The notes beneath the pieces are model-generated. The model did not search any database. It saw only the letters and a list, made by a program, of their open reading frames with translations, and had not been told where the DNA came from. DNA of 64,000 bases from JANQFM01 sp035471925 (lineage in GTDB: Bacteria > Acidobacteriota > UBA6911 > RPQK01 > DATIPO01), in contig DATIPO010000105.1 in the NCBI GenBank assembly GCA_035471925.1, positions 4,994 to 68,993 on the forward strand. Reading direction: 5' to 3'. How positions within the stretch are numbered: position 1 is the stretch's first letter; each line of letters begins with the position of its first letter. The position numbers and the translations under genes were made by a program. Shown piece after piece: positions 8,135-16,399 of the stretch.

Positions 8135-8150
8135 TGGCACTCCCATGGCT
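8135..8150 (+). promoter_or_regulatory. Candidate sigma-54 promoter of fadB-fadA
   Basis: TGGCACTCCCATGGCT fits the sigma-54 consensus TGGCAC-N5-TTGCW at the essential GG (-24) and GC (-12), with correct spacing; only one T of the -12 element is changed. The string TTGGCACTC also occurs 25 bp upstream, but there without a properly spaced GC. Initiation would be about 85 bases before the fadB start. Confidence 0.5.
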
Positions 8151-8246
8151 ATCAGGCGGCTCAAATGAGCGGGGTGCTGTCCGTGATCGAACAGGGGCCG
8201 GGCCACCCGATGGGTTCGGTTCGCTGTTAATGATAAAGTGTCTCCG

Positions 8247-10649
8247 ATGGAACGCCAGAAATTGGACGAACGACAAGAACAAAGACGAGTTGACAGCCAT
8301 AGACCCTTCCGCCGCGCCGCCGTTTTGGGCGCCGGCGTCATGGGCTCGCAGATCGCGGCCCACTTGGCCAACGCCGGACTGCAGGTGCTGCTGCTGGACA
8401 TTGCTCCAGAAGGCGGCCCCAACAACGCGGTTGTGGAATCGGCCTTCAAAAAGACCCGCAAGATGAAGCCGGCCCCTTTTGTCACCGACGACGTGGCCCG
8501 GCGGGTCGAGTTGGGCAACTTTGAAGACGATTTCGAGCGTATCGGCGAAGCCGACTGGGTGCTGGAGGCGGTCATCGAAAAGATGGACGTCAAGCGCCAA
8601 GTCATGGAGCAGGTGGAACGTCACGCCGCGGCCGACGCCGTGATCACAACCAACACTTCAGGACTGCCTATCCACCAAATCTCCCAGGAGCGCAGCGACG
8701 ACTTCAAGCGCCGCTTCCTGGGAACGCACTTCTTCAACCCGCCCCGCTATCTGCGGCTCTTCGAGGTCATCCCCACGCCCAACACTGATCCCGACATCGT
8801 GGAGCGCATCCGATGGTTCGCCCGCATCCACCTGGGCAAAGGGGTGGTGATCGCCAAAGACCGCCCCAATTTCATCGGCAACCGCATCGGCGTTTACGCC
8901 ATGAACCGCTCCATCCGCGGCGTCACCGACCAGGGCTACACCATCGAAGAGATCGACACTTTGACCGGTCCGCTCTCGGGACGCCCAAAAAGCGCCACCT
9001 TCCGAACCGCCGATGTGGTGGGTTTGGACACCATGGTCTATGTCAGCGAGAACCTCTATGAAGCGGTTCCCGAAGACGAGAGCCGCGAGGCCTTCAAGAT
9101 TCCGCCACAGGTCAAGAAGCTGGTCGAGTCGGGCGCGCTGGGGGCCAAGACCAGGAAGGGCTTCTACAAGAAAGAAGAGGGAGAGATCCTCTCGGTCGAC
9201 TTCGAGAGCCTGGAATACAGCGCTCCCCAAGCCATGGATTTGGGCGACTTGGGCAAGCTCAAGAAGATCCCCGACCTGAAGGAGCGCCTGCGGGTCCTCT
9301 ATGAAGACGAGGGACGGGCCGGCGCTTTCTTCCGCGACTCGATTCTGGACGTTATGGCCTACGCTGCCCGGCGCATACCTGAGATCTCCGACAATCCGGC
9401 AGATGTCGACCGGGCCGTCCGCTGGGGATTCGCCTGGGAACTGGGTCCCTTTCAGTACTGGGACGCCCTGGGATTCCAGCGGGTACTCAAGGACATGCGC
9501 GAGGTCGGCCTGCAGTTGCCGCCCTGGATCAAGGAAATGGAGGATGCGGGGGCGGAGTCGTTCTACAAGGGACGGGGCCGTGATCGTTCAGTCTACATTC
9601 CTGGAGAGGGGTACCAGCCCGACACGCCTCCTGCTGACGAAATCCAGTTGGGGTTCATCAAATCCGATCCCGGACGCGAGGTGTGGAAGAACGAGGAAGC
9701 GGCCCTCCTCGACCTAGGTGACGGAGTACTGCTTTACGAGTTCCGGTCCAAGGCCAATTCGCTGGGCACCCAGGTCATGCAGGGGCTCCAGCAGGCCGTA
9801 GAGATCGTGGAGAAGGGCGACTATCATGGCTTGGTCATTGGAAACGAGGGCAGCAATTTCTCGGTCGGGGCCAACCTGGGGGAAGCCGCCATGGCTGCCC
9901 AGGATGGGCGTTTCGACTTAATCGTCCAAGCCGTCAACGGATTCCAAGCCACCATCCAGCGCCTGCGCTACGCCTCTAAACCGGTGGTGACGGCCTTTCA
10001 CCAGCGGGTGCTGGGCGGGGCCTGCGAGATCGGAATGGGAAGCGACCAGGTGGTAGCTCCCACAGAGTCCTATATCGGACTGGTTGAATTGGGCGTGGGA
10101 TTGATCCCGGCAGGAACGGGAACCACCCATATGGCGGCCCGGGCTTCGGAAACGGCCGCCAATGAGCTGCCCAGCCAGGTTCAGCCCTTCCTGCAAAGGG
10201 CCTTCCAGGCCATCGGGACCGCCAAGGTGGCCACCAGCGCCCAGGAAGCGGTGCGGACCGGCTATCTGCTGCCCTGCAGCAAGGTCATCATGAACTCAGC
10301 CCGGCGCATCTACGTGGCCAAGCAGGAGGTGCTGCGGCTTTCCCTGGAGGGATACGCGCCGCCCCCGGTTCGGACTGCCATTTATGTCCTGGGACGCCAG
10401 GGCAAGGCCTTCCTGGAGGTGGCGGCCCGCAGCATGCAACAAGCCGGATACGCCAGCAAATACGACGTTTACCTGGCCGACCGCTTGGCGCATATCCTCT
10501 GCGGAGGCGACTTGAGCGGGCCTGGCCATGTGCACGAAGACTATCTGCTGGAATTGGAACGCGAAGCTTTCCTGTCGCTGTTGGGTGAGAAAAGGACCCA
10601 GCAGCGCATCGAACATCTGCTCAAGACCGGCAAACCCCTGCGAAACTGA
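8247..10649 (+). CDS. fadB: 3-hydroxyacyl-CoA dehydrogenase / enoyl-CoA hydratase fusion (FadB/FadN-type)
   Basis: The 800-residue bifunctional beta-oxidation enzyme has its dehydrogenase half first: GAGVMGSQIA binds NAD near residue 28, NTSGLPI follows, and HFFNPP with LFEV supply the catalytic histidine and glutamate. The C-terminal crotonase half carries GGACEIG and GLVELGVGLIP, which keep the two catalytic glutamates. The order (dehydrogenase before hydratase) is as in Bacillus FadN and opposite to E. coli FadB. The thiolase gene follows 42 bp later, so the pair completes the last three steps of fatty-acid beta-oxidation; no acyl-CoA dehydrogenase is in the window. A GTG nine bases upstream is an alternative start; neither has a clear ribosome binding site. 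Confidence 0.9.
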   Translation: MERQKLDERQEQRRVDSHRPFRRAAVLGAGVMGSQIAAHLANAGLQVLLLDIAPEGGPNNAVVESAFKKTRKMKPAPFVTDDVARRVELGNFEDDFERIGEADWVLEAVIEKMDVKRQVMEQVERHAAADAVITTNTSGLPIHQISQERSDDFKRRFLGTHFFNPPRYLRLFEVIPTPNTDPDIVERIRWFARIHLGKGVVIAKDRPNFIGNRIGVYAMNRSIRGVTDQGYTIEEIDTLTGPLSGRPKSATFRTADVVGLDTMVYVSENLYEAVPEDESREAFKIPPQVKKLVESGALGAKTRKGFYKKEEGEILSVDFESLEYSAPQAMDLGDLGKLKKIPDLKERLRVLYEDEGRAGAFFRDSILDVMAYAARRIPEISDNPADVDRAVRWGFAWELGPFQYWDALGFQRVLKDMREVGLQLPPWIKEMEDAGAESFYKGRGRDRSVYIPGEGYQPDTPPADEIQLGFIKSDPGREVWKNEEAALLDLGDGVLLYEFRSKANSLGTQVMQGLQQAVEIVEKGDYHGLVIGNEGSNFSVGANLGEAAMAAQDGRFDLIVQAVNGFQATIQRLRYASKPVVTAFHQRVLGGACEIGMGSDQVVAPTESYIGLVELGVGLIPAGTGTTHMAARASETAANELPSQVQPFLQRAFQAIGTAKVATSAQEAVRTGYLLPCSKVIMNSARRIYVAKQEVLRLSLEGYAPPPVRTAIYVLGRQGKAFLEVAARSMQQAGYASKYDVYLADRLAHILCGGDLSGPGHVHEDYLLELEREAFLSLLGEKRTQQRIEHLLKTGKPLRN

Positions 10650-10691
10650 GCCGCAAGAGAGTGAATCGAAGTCCATTGGAGTGAAGCCGAT

Positions 10692-11873
10692 ATGAGAGAA
10701 GCATTTGTCGTCAGCAGCGTCCGCACGGCGGTGGGAAAGGCCAAGAGAGGCACGTTGCGCAACACGCGTCCCGAACGGATGGGCGCCGTGGCGGTCCGCG
10801 GCGCGTTGGGCCGGGTTCCGGGGCTGGAACCCTCGCGCATCGACGACGTCCTCATCGGATGCGCCATGCCGGAAGGCGAACAAGGCATGAACATGGGACG
10901 CATCATCGCCCAGAAAGCCGGATTCCCTGACGCCGTCCCGGCCGCCACCATCAACCGATTCTGTTCCTCGGGCTTGCAGACCATCGCCATGGCCCACCAA
11001 TCGATCGTGGCCGGCGGGAACGATGCCGTGATTGCGGGCGGCTCGGAATCGATGAGCATGGTGCCCATGACAGGCTACTTCTTCTCGCCCGATCCGGGAC
11101 TGGCCGAAGCTGATCCCGAGGTCTACGTGAGCATGGGAATCACGGCTGAAAACGTGGCCCGCAAATACCAAGTCTCGCGCGACGACCAGGACGCCTTTTC
11201 GCTTTCCTCTCACCAAAAAGCCGTCGACGCCATCCGCGAGGGGCGCTTTGAGGAAGAAGTCGTCCCCCTCCAAGTGGAGGAGGTGGCTTACTGCAACGGC
11301 TCGACCCACGAACGGGAAATCGAGTTCAAGGTCGACGAAGGTCCCCGCGCCGACACCAGCATCGAAGCTCTGGCCAAGCTGCGTCCGGCATTTCAGCAAG
11401 GCGGGACGGTCACGGCCGGAAACGCCTCCCAGATGTCCGACGGAGCCGCCGCGGCAGCCTTGGTTTCAGGCAAGCTGGTCAAAGAACTCGAACTGACTCC
11501 GCTGGCCCGCCTGGTCAGCTTCGCGGTGGCCGGGGTAGCCCCGGAAATCATGGGCATCGGGCCGGTGGACGCCATCCCCAAAGCCCTCAAGCGGGCCGGA
11601 CTCAAACTCGACGACATCGGACTGGTGGAACTCAACGAAGCCTTTGCCTCCCAAGCCCTGGCCGTCATCCGCCAAGCCGGGCTGGACCCTGAGATCGTCA
11701 ACGTCAACGGAGGCGCCATCGCGCTGGGGCATCCGCTGGGGTGCACGGGAGCCAAGCTGACCGCCACGCTGCTGCACGAAATGAAGCGCCGCAAGGTGCG
11801 CTACGGGCTCTGCACCATGTGCATCGGCGGCGGAATGGGCGCCGCCGGCATCTTCGAGAACCTGACCCTCTAA
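10692..11873 (+). CDS. fadA: Acetyl-CoA C-acyltransferase (thiolase)
   Basis: The 393-residue protein has the standard thiolase length. The acyl-accepting cysteine lies in NRFCSSGLQT, followed by LNEAFASQ, the histidine of GGAIALGHPLGCTGA and the second catalytic cysteine in CIGGGMG. It releases acetyl-CoA in the final step of beta-oxidation. It lies 42 bp behind fadB on the same strand, with GGAGTGAAG ahead of the ATG, and is probably co-transcribed from the candidate sigma-54 promoter. No composite hairpin element stands directly behind this gene. Confidence 0.93.
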   Translation: MREAFVVSSVRTAVGKAKRGTLRNTRPERMGAVAVRGALGRVPGLEPSRIDDVLIGCAMPEGEQGMNMGRIIAQKAGFPDAVPAATINRFCSSGLQTIAMAHQSIVAGGNDAVIAGGSESMSMVPMTGYFFSPDPGLAEADPEVYVSMGITAENVARKYQVSRDDQDAFSLSSHQKAVDAIREGRFEEEVVPLQVEEVAYCNGSTHEREIEFKVDEGPRADTSIEALAKLRPAFQQGGTVTAGNASQMSDGAAAAALVSGKLVKELELTPLARLVSFAVAGVAPEIMGIGPVDAIPKALKRAGLKLDDIGLVELNEAFASQALAVIRQAGLDPEIVNVNGGAIALGHPLGCTGAKLTATLLHEMKRRKVRYGLCTMCIGGGMGAAGIFENLTL

Positions 11874-12059
11874 GGACCCCGTGCCTGCCTTGGCATTTCC
11901 TCCCCACAGCAGGCCTACGGCGGTGGCGTTGTTGCCGTTCTGGAAGAAGACGGGCTAGCCGCTGTCTCCGCCCAGGGACATGGCAGGCGGCCTCTCTCGA
12001 AGCCGCCGACCATCTCCACAACAGCCCGCCGCCCTCCAACCGCTTTCCGGATGCTGTGT
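11874..12059. other. Intergenic stretch behind fadA, no gene
   Basis: These 186 bases hold no recognisable coding frame, promoter or RNA. They lead into the 20-bp tandem array. Confidence 0.5.
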
Positions 12060-12457
12060 CTGCTCAACCACGCTGGAATCTGTTTTAAAGCGCTCTGAAA
12101 ACCTGTTGAGCGTTTTGGAATCCATTCAAGCACGTTGGGATCTGTTTAAGCGCACTGGAGTCCGTCTAAGCCCGATGGAATCTGTTCAAGCGCGCTAGAA
12201 ATTTGCTCAAGCACGCTGGAGTCCGTTTAAGCGTGCTGGACTCTGGTTGGCGTGCTGGACTCTGGTTGGCGTGCCGGACTCTGGTTGGCGTGCTGGACTC
12301 TGGTTGGCGTGCTGGACTCTGGTTGGCGTGCCGAACCCTGGTTGAGCGTACTGGAACCGGCTCAAGCACACCGGAATTCGTTCAAGCCCCGCTGGAATTT
12401 GTTCAAGCACACCGGAAATCCGTTTAAGCATGCAACTCTGCTCAAGCACGCTGGAGG
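12060..12457. repeat. Tandem array of 19-21 bp units, about 20 copies
   Basis: Diverged units of the form GCTGGAATCTGTTCAAGCAC repeat through the whole stretch. In the centre (12233-12327) five consecutive 19-bp units GTGCTGGACTCTGGTTGGC are almost identical, which points to recent slippage or amplification there. There are no unique spacers, so it is not a CRISPR array. Frames open through it are artefacts of the repeat. It adjoins composite element copy B on the side away from the peroxiredoxin gene. Confidence 0.85.
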
Positions 12458-12486
12458 TGGAGGCGACGCTATCCTGAAATCCGTCT

Positions 12487-12600
12487 GGGCTCGCTGTAGG
12501 CGAGCCATAGGCCAGCCCAGGGTAAAGCGAAGACGCAAAGCGCCGAAGCGTCACCCTGGGTGCGGTAAACCATCAAAAGGAACCCTGAAGGGGTGGAATA
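12487..12600 (-). repeat. Composite three-hairpin element, copy B (behind peroxiredoxin)
   Basis: The order matches copies A and C: ACCCC-TTC-AGGGT (12594-12582) with a T-rich run, the CCCAGGGT/ACCCTGGG inverted repeat, and GGCTCGC-loop-GCGAGCC (12488-12506) at the far end. The hairpin begins about 40 bases behind the peroxiredoxin stop. Confidence 0.8.
12582..12594 (-). terminator. Terminator-like hairpin of element copy B
   Basis: ACCCC-TTC-AGGGT followed on the minus strand by TCCTTTTGA. One G-T wobble pair sits in the five-pair stem. Confidence 0.45.
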
Positions 12601-12633
12601 GCGCTGCCAATTTCCGCCTCGGCACCCAGCCGG

Positions 12634-13293
12634 CTACTTGGGCTGGGGGACGATGCGGATGTAGGGAAGGGGCTGCTTCCAGCCGTCTGGGTAGCGCTTG
12701 TGAGCCTCGTCGTCAGAAACCGAAGGCGCGATAATCACGTCCTCACCCTGCTTCCAGTCAGCCGGCGTTGCCACCTGCTTCTCAGCCGTCAACTGGCAGG
12801 AGTCCAACAAACGCAGGATTTCGGCGAAATTGCGCCCGGTGCTCATGGGATAGGTCAATGTGGCCTTGATTTTCTTGTCGGGCCCGATGACGAAGACCGA
12901 GCGGGCGGTCGCGTTGTCCATGGGCGTGCGGCCTTGGGCTTTGTCGCCGGCGTCAGCCGGCAGCATGTCGTAGAGCTTGACGATCTTCAGTTCGGGATCT
13001 CCCACCAGAGGGAAGTTCAGGGGATGGCCCTGGGATGACTCGATGTCCTTCGACCACGCTTTATGATCGCTCACTCCGTCGACGCTGATGCCCATGACCT
13101 TGCAGTTGCGCTTGGCGAATTCGTCCTTAAGGCCTGCGACTGCGCCCAGCTCGGTCGTGCAGACCGGCGTGAAGTCTTTGGGATGGGAAAAGAGGATGGC
13201 CCAGCCGTTCCCGATCCAGTGATGAAATTGAATGGTTCCATCGGTTGTTTGGGCCGTGAAGTCAGGTGCCGTATCGTTGATTCTCAAACTCAT
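12634..13293 (-). CDS. 1-Cys peroxiredoxin (Prx6 subfamily)
   Basis: The 219-residue protein has the Prx6 size. The peroxidatic Cys45 lies in DFTPVCTTE, a C-terminal extension is present, and no resolving cysteine motif is obvious. It should reduce hydrogen peroxide and organic peroxides in the cytoplasm. A longer reading from 13350 is possible, but the ATG at 13293 has GGAGGAAA directly upstream and fits the usual N-terminus (SLRINDTAPDF). It is divergent from the decarboxylase gene and ends 34 bp before composite element copy B. Confidence 0.93.
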   Translation of the reverse strand: MSLRINDTAPDFTAQTTDGTIQFHHWIGNGWAILFSHPKDFTPVCTTELGAVAGLKDEFAKRNCKVMGISVDGVSDHKAWSKDIESSQGHPLNFPLVGDPELKIVKLYDMLPADAGDKAQGRTPMDNATARSVFVIGPDKKIKATLTYPMSTGRNFAEILRLLDSCQLTAEKQVATPADWKQGEDVIIAPSVSDDEAHKRYPDGWKQPLPYIRIVPQPK

Positions 13294-13419
13294 TATTTCC
13301 TCCGCTCGAAGTGATGGTGCCTGTCCAGCGGTTGCAGTCGGGGCGTTCACAGGAAGTCCCTGTCCACGTTATGATACCTCTCGAAGTCGAGGCAAATCAA
13401 AGCAGCAGGAAGACCCAGT

Positions 13420-14787
13420 ATGAAAACAGACGAATTCCGCCGCGTGGGCTACGCGGTTATCGATTGGATCGCCGACTACATGGAAAACGGCTACGACGGG
13501 CCCGTTTCTCCTCCCGTCCAACCGGGAGAATTGCTTAAGATGCTGCCTGAGGAGCCTCCCCAAGAGGGCCAGGACGGCAGCCAGGTGATGGAAGACTTCC
13601 GCCGGCTGGTCCTGCCTTACTCCACCCACTGGAACGATCCGCGCTTCTTCGCCTACTTTCCCTGCAATCACAGTCCGCCAGGCATCTTGGGCGACCTTTT
13701 GTCGGCCGGCTTGGGCGTCAACGCCATGAGTTGGGCCACCTGTCCAGCGGCCACCGAGATGGAGATCCGCATGATGGAGTGGTTGGGCGGCATGATCGGC
13801 CTCGACTGGCCGGGCTGCATCCAGGACACGGCCTCCACCGCCACCCTCTGCGCCCTGCTTGCGGCGCGCGAGAAGGTCGCACCCATCAACGGCAGCGGTG
13901 GTTCGGGACAACCGCCCCTGACCGTCTACGCCTCAGACCAAACCCACTCCTCGGCGGTCAAAGCCGTCCGCATCGCCGGAATGGGCGACGAAAACCTGCG
14001 CCTCCTGCCCGTGGACGACCAATTCGCCCTCCTTCCCGAAGCTCTCGATGAGGCCATCGAAGAGGACCGGCGAGCCGGGCGGATACCGGTCTGCGCCATC
14101 GCCACCGTGGGGACCACCTCTTCTACCGCCATCGATCCGGTTCCCGACATGGCCCAAATCTGCCGCCGCCATGGGGTTTGGCTGCACGTCGATGCTGCCT
14201 TGGCCGGTTCGGCCGCCATCATTCCGGAAATGAACTGGCTGATGGATGGCGTGGCGGCCTCAGACTCCTACGTCTTCAACCCCCATAAATGGCTGTTCAC
14301 CAATTTCGACTGCTCGGCCTTTTTCTGCAAGGATCCGGACTGTCTCAAGAGAGCCCTGGCCATCCAGCCCGAGTATCTCAAGACCAAGCATGATACCGCC
14401 GCCGAAAACTTCCGGGATTGGAGCGTGCAGTTGGGACGCCGTTTCCGGGCTCTCAAGCTGTGGTTCGTGATCCGCTCCTATGGGGTGGAGGGGCTGCGCG
14501 CCAAGATCGGCTCTCATCTAGAATTGACGCGCTGGTTCGCCCAGCGGATCCGCGACCACCAACGCACCCGTCTGCTGGTGGAACCGCGGCTGCAGACCGT
14601 GTGCTTTCACCTGGAAGACGACCCGTCCACCCAAGCCTTGCTGGAGGGGGTCAACGCCACGGGAGAAGCCCTGCTCACCCACACTCGGCTCAACGACCGC
14701 TACATCATCCGAGTGTCCTTCGGCCAACTCCACCAAACCCAGTCTCATGCCGAGGCCCTGTGGAAGCTGATTGAGGAACGGCTTTGA
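13420..14787 (+). CDS. Aromatic-L-amino-acid decarboxylase-like PLP enzyme (group II)
   Basis: The 455-residue protein shows the group II decarboxylase fold throughout: an N-terminal helical region (FRRVGYAVIDWIADY), THWNDPRFFAYFP, the PLP-contacting HVDAA (Asp258), and the Schiff-base Lys290 in FNPHKWLFTNFD. This branch removes the carboxyl group of tyrosine, DOPA, tryptophan or phenylalanine; the exact substrate is not deducible. GCAGGAAG precedes the ATG. The gene stands alone; composite element copy C begins about 23 bp behind its stop. Confidence 0.88.
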   Translation: MKTDEFRRVGYAVIDWIADYMENGYDGPVSPPVQPGELLKMLPEEPPQEGQDGSQVMEDFRRLVLPYSTHWNDPRFFAYFPCNHSPPGILGDLLSAGLGVNAMSWATCPAATEMEIRMMEWLGGMIGLDWPGCIQDTASTATLCALLAAREKVAPINGSGGSGQPPLTVYASDQTHSSAVKAVRIAGMGDENLRLLPVDDQFALLPEALDEAIEEDRRAGRIPVCAIATVGTTSSTAIDPVPDMAQICRRHGVWLHVDAALAGSAAIIPEMNWLMDGVAASDSYVFNPHKWLFTNFDCSAFFCKDPDCLKRALAIQPEYLKTKHDTAAENFRDWSVQLGRRFRALKLWFVIRSYGVEGLRAKIGSHLELTRWFAQRIRDHQRTRLLVEPRLQTVCFHLEDDPSTQALLEGVNATGEALLTHTRLNDRYIIRVSFGQLHQTQSHAEALWKLIEERL

Positions 14788-14809
14788 GCCGCGCCAGACG
14801 ACCGATTCT

Positions 14810-14926
14810 TATTTCACCCTTTCAGGGTTATTTTTGGGCCCGCTTCCGTACCCAGGGTGCCGCTCGGCCGCTTCGCATCCTCGCTCTACCCTTGGGCTGG
14901 CATATGGCTCGCCTTCAGCGAGCCCC
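14810..14926 (+). repeat. Composite three-hairpin element, copy C (behind the aromatic decarboxylase)
   Basis: In the direction of the decarboxylase gene: ACCCT-TTC-AGGGT with TTATTTTT, then TACCCAGGGTG paired with ACCCTTGGG (one extra base in the right arm), then GGCTCGC-CTTCA-GCGAGCC. It is inverted relative to copies A and B on the map but has the same orientation relative to its gene. Its last hairpin merges into the 79-bp tandem array. Confidence 0.8.
14816..14828 (+). terminator. Terminator-like hairpin of element copy C
   Basis: ACCCT-TTC-AGGGT followed by TATTTTTG, about 28 bases behind the decarboxylase stop. It has the best T-run of the three copies. Confidence 0.55.
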
Positions 14927-15206
14927 GACTTGACTTTCGACATGGCTGCCCGCCCTCCAAAGCCTTGGCGAGGGAGGGGACTGTCGCTCGCTTTCATCGA
15001 GCCCCGACTTGATTTTCGACAAGGCTGCCCGCACTCCAAAGACTTGGCGAGGGAGGGGACTGTCGCTCGCCTTCAGCTAGCCCCAACTTGACCTTCGATA
15101 TGGCTGCCGCCCTCCAAAACCTTGGCGAGGGAGGGGAACTGTCGCTCGCTTTCAGCGAGCCCCGACTTGGCTTTCGACATGCCTGCCCGCCCTCCAAAGC
15201 TGCTGG
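14921..15206. repeat. Tandem array of 79-bp units, about 3.6 copies
   Basis: Units start at 14921, 15000, 15079 and 15158, so the period is exactly 79 bp. Each starts AGCCCCGACTTG and contains CCTTGGCGAGGGAGGGG and a CGCTCGC...CGAG hairpin resembling the last hairpin of the composite element. The last unit is broken off and joins the end of the M28 peptidase gene at 15207. Small length changes in the third unit cancel out. Confidence 0.88.
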
Positions 15207-16208
15207 CTAGTTGTCGGGTTGGCGGCGGGGAGGAACGCGGGGCGGGTGAGAGCGTCGGGGGCGGTCTCGCAGCAGGGGATCGCGGTCGATGACGCCGCGT
15301 CGGATGAGGAATTCCTGCAGCAGGCGCCCGACGCGCTCAAGACTCTCGGGACTGACTTTGTCCAGAGTGTCCTGGGTGGTGTGCCAGAAGGGATAGTTGA
15401 GATCGATGATGTCGACCGCCGGCAGCCCCCGGTCCAGGAAGGGCAAGTGGTCATCGATGATGCCCCCGCGTATGTTGCGGACGAATTGGGGACCGTAGCC
15501 CATCTCCAGTGCCAAGTCCCACACTTCAGCGGCCAACTCGCGCGCCCGGTTGTGGGAAAAGCTCTCACGGGGAAGGTTCTGGTTCATGTCTCCCACCATG
15601 TCGACCACAATGAGCAGTTCCACCTGGCTCAAATCCGTGTCCTCCGCGAACTGCTGGGAGCCCAGAACCCAACCGTTATAGTGGCCGAAATCGACGAAGG
15701 GGTGCAGGTTTCCGTTGTCCTCAGCGTCAAAGAAAACCAGCTTAAGCTCCTGAGACAGGCGGTGATGGCGACCCAGCACGCGGGCCAGCTCTAAGAGCAC
15801 GCCTACACCGCTCCCGCCGTCATTGGCTCCCGGGACCGGATCGTTCCGGCGGTTCACATCGGGATCATTGTCGGCCCGCAGACGGGTATCGTAGTGGGCC
15901 GCCAGGAGGATGGCGGGACCTCCCTCTCCCAGGCTGGCCACCAGGTTGCGGACAGGAATCGACTGCCCTCCATCGACGTCCAGTTCGAAGGTGTGCTGGG
16001 AGGTCTCCCAGCCCAGTTCCTGGAGTTGGGCGAGGATGTAGTCGCCCGTGCGGCTTAGCGCCTCACTGCCTGTGGGACGGGGCCCGAACTCCATCTGGGC
16101 CGCCACCTGCTGCAAGGCATTCTGGCCGCTGAACCGGGCGGACGAAGGGGATTCAGCTTGAGGCGCAGCATTCATCATGACGAGAACGGGGAGAAGTTTG
16201 AAAACCAC
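15207..16208 (-). CDS. M28 family metallopeptidase / glutaminyl cyclase-like protein
   Basis: The 333-residue product carries the zinc ligands of the M28 fold: AAHYDTR, GANDGGSGV and FDAEDNGN. A GSQQFAE segment and a late HTTQDTLDK follow. The arrangement resembles glutaminyl-peptide cyclotransferases as well as M28 aminopeptidases; the sequence alone does not decide. A short hydrophobic N-terminus suggests export. Translation begins at GTG, with a weak purine stretch upstream. The last 20 residues are unusually basic and proline-rich and end exactly where the 79-bp repeat array begins, so the C-terminus may have been altered by the repeat. Confidence 0.85.
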   Translation of the reverse strand: MVFKLLPVLVMMNAAPQAESPSSARFSGQNALQQVAAQMEFGPRPTGSEALSRTGDYILAQLQELGWETSQHTFELDVDGGQSIPVRNLVASLGEGGPAILLAAHYDTRLRADNDPDVNRRNDPVPGANDGGSGVGVLLELARVLGRHHRLSQELKLVFFDAEDNGNLHPFVDFGHYNGWVLGSQQFAEDTDLSQVELLIVVDMVGDMNQNLPRESFSHNRARELAAEVWDLALEMGYGPQFVRNIRGGIIDDHLPFLDRGLPAVDIIDLNYPFWHTTQDTLDKVSPESLERVGRLLQEFLIRRGVIDRDPLLRDRPRRSHPPRVPPRRQPDN

Positions 16209-16292
16209 TTTTCCAGTTTAACACTGACTCAGTACGCCTGGACCAGGGCTCCCGCCGTCGGCCTTCCCCGAGCTGGCCTGTAGCGGCGGGCC

Positions 16293-16373
16293 TCACTGCG
16301 GGGGAGGCGGAGGTGGGGGAAGAGGCGGTGGGCTCCTTTCAAGGAGTTTTCGCGCCCACGGACAGAATCGCAT
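16293..16373 (-). other. G-rich tract with a 26-residue polyproline reading frame
   Basis: A leftward ATG at 16373 opens a 26-codon frame ending in SPPPLPPPPPPPQ. The plus strand carries long G runs (GGGGGAGGCGGAGGTGGGGG), which could form a quadruplex. No ribosome binding site is visible, so coding is doubtful. It also contains the palindrome CTCCTTTCAAGGAG. Confidence 0.2.
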
Positions 16374-16399
16374 GAGTTTCGGATCGGTTTAGGGAGCGA

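Noticed and set aside
12203..12734. Frames through the 20-bp array encoding repeated SGWRAGLWLA-type peptides
   Set aside because: The peptide repetition is a direct result of the DNA repeat; no start signal or homology, and units vary between 19 and 21 bp, which breaks the frame.
12060..15206. Tandem arrays as CRISPR loci
   Set aside because: Units follow each other without unique spacers, and no cas gene is in the window.
16333..16350. CTCCTTTCAAGGAG followed by TTTT as an intrinsic terminator
   Set aside because: The T-run is on the plus strand, and no rightward gene ends nearby; both neighbours run leftward.
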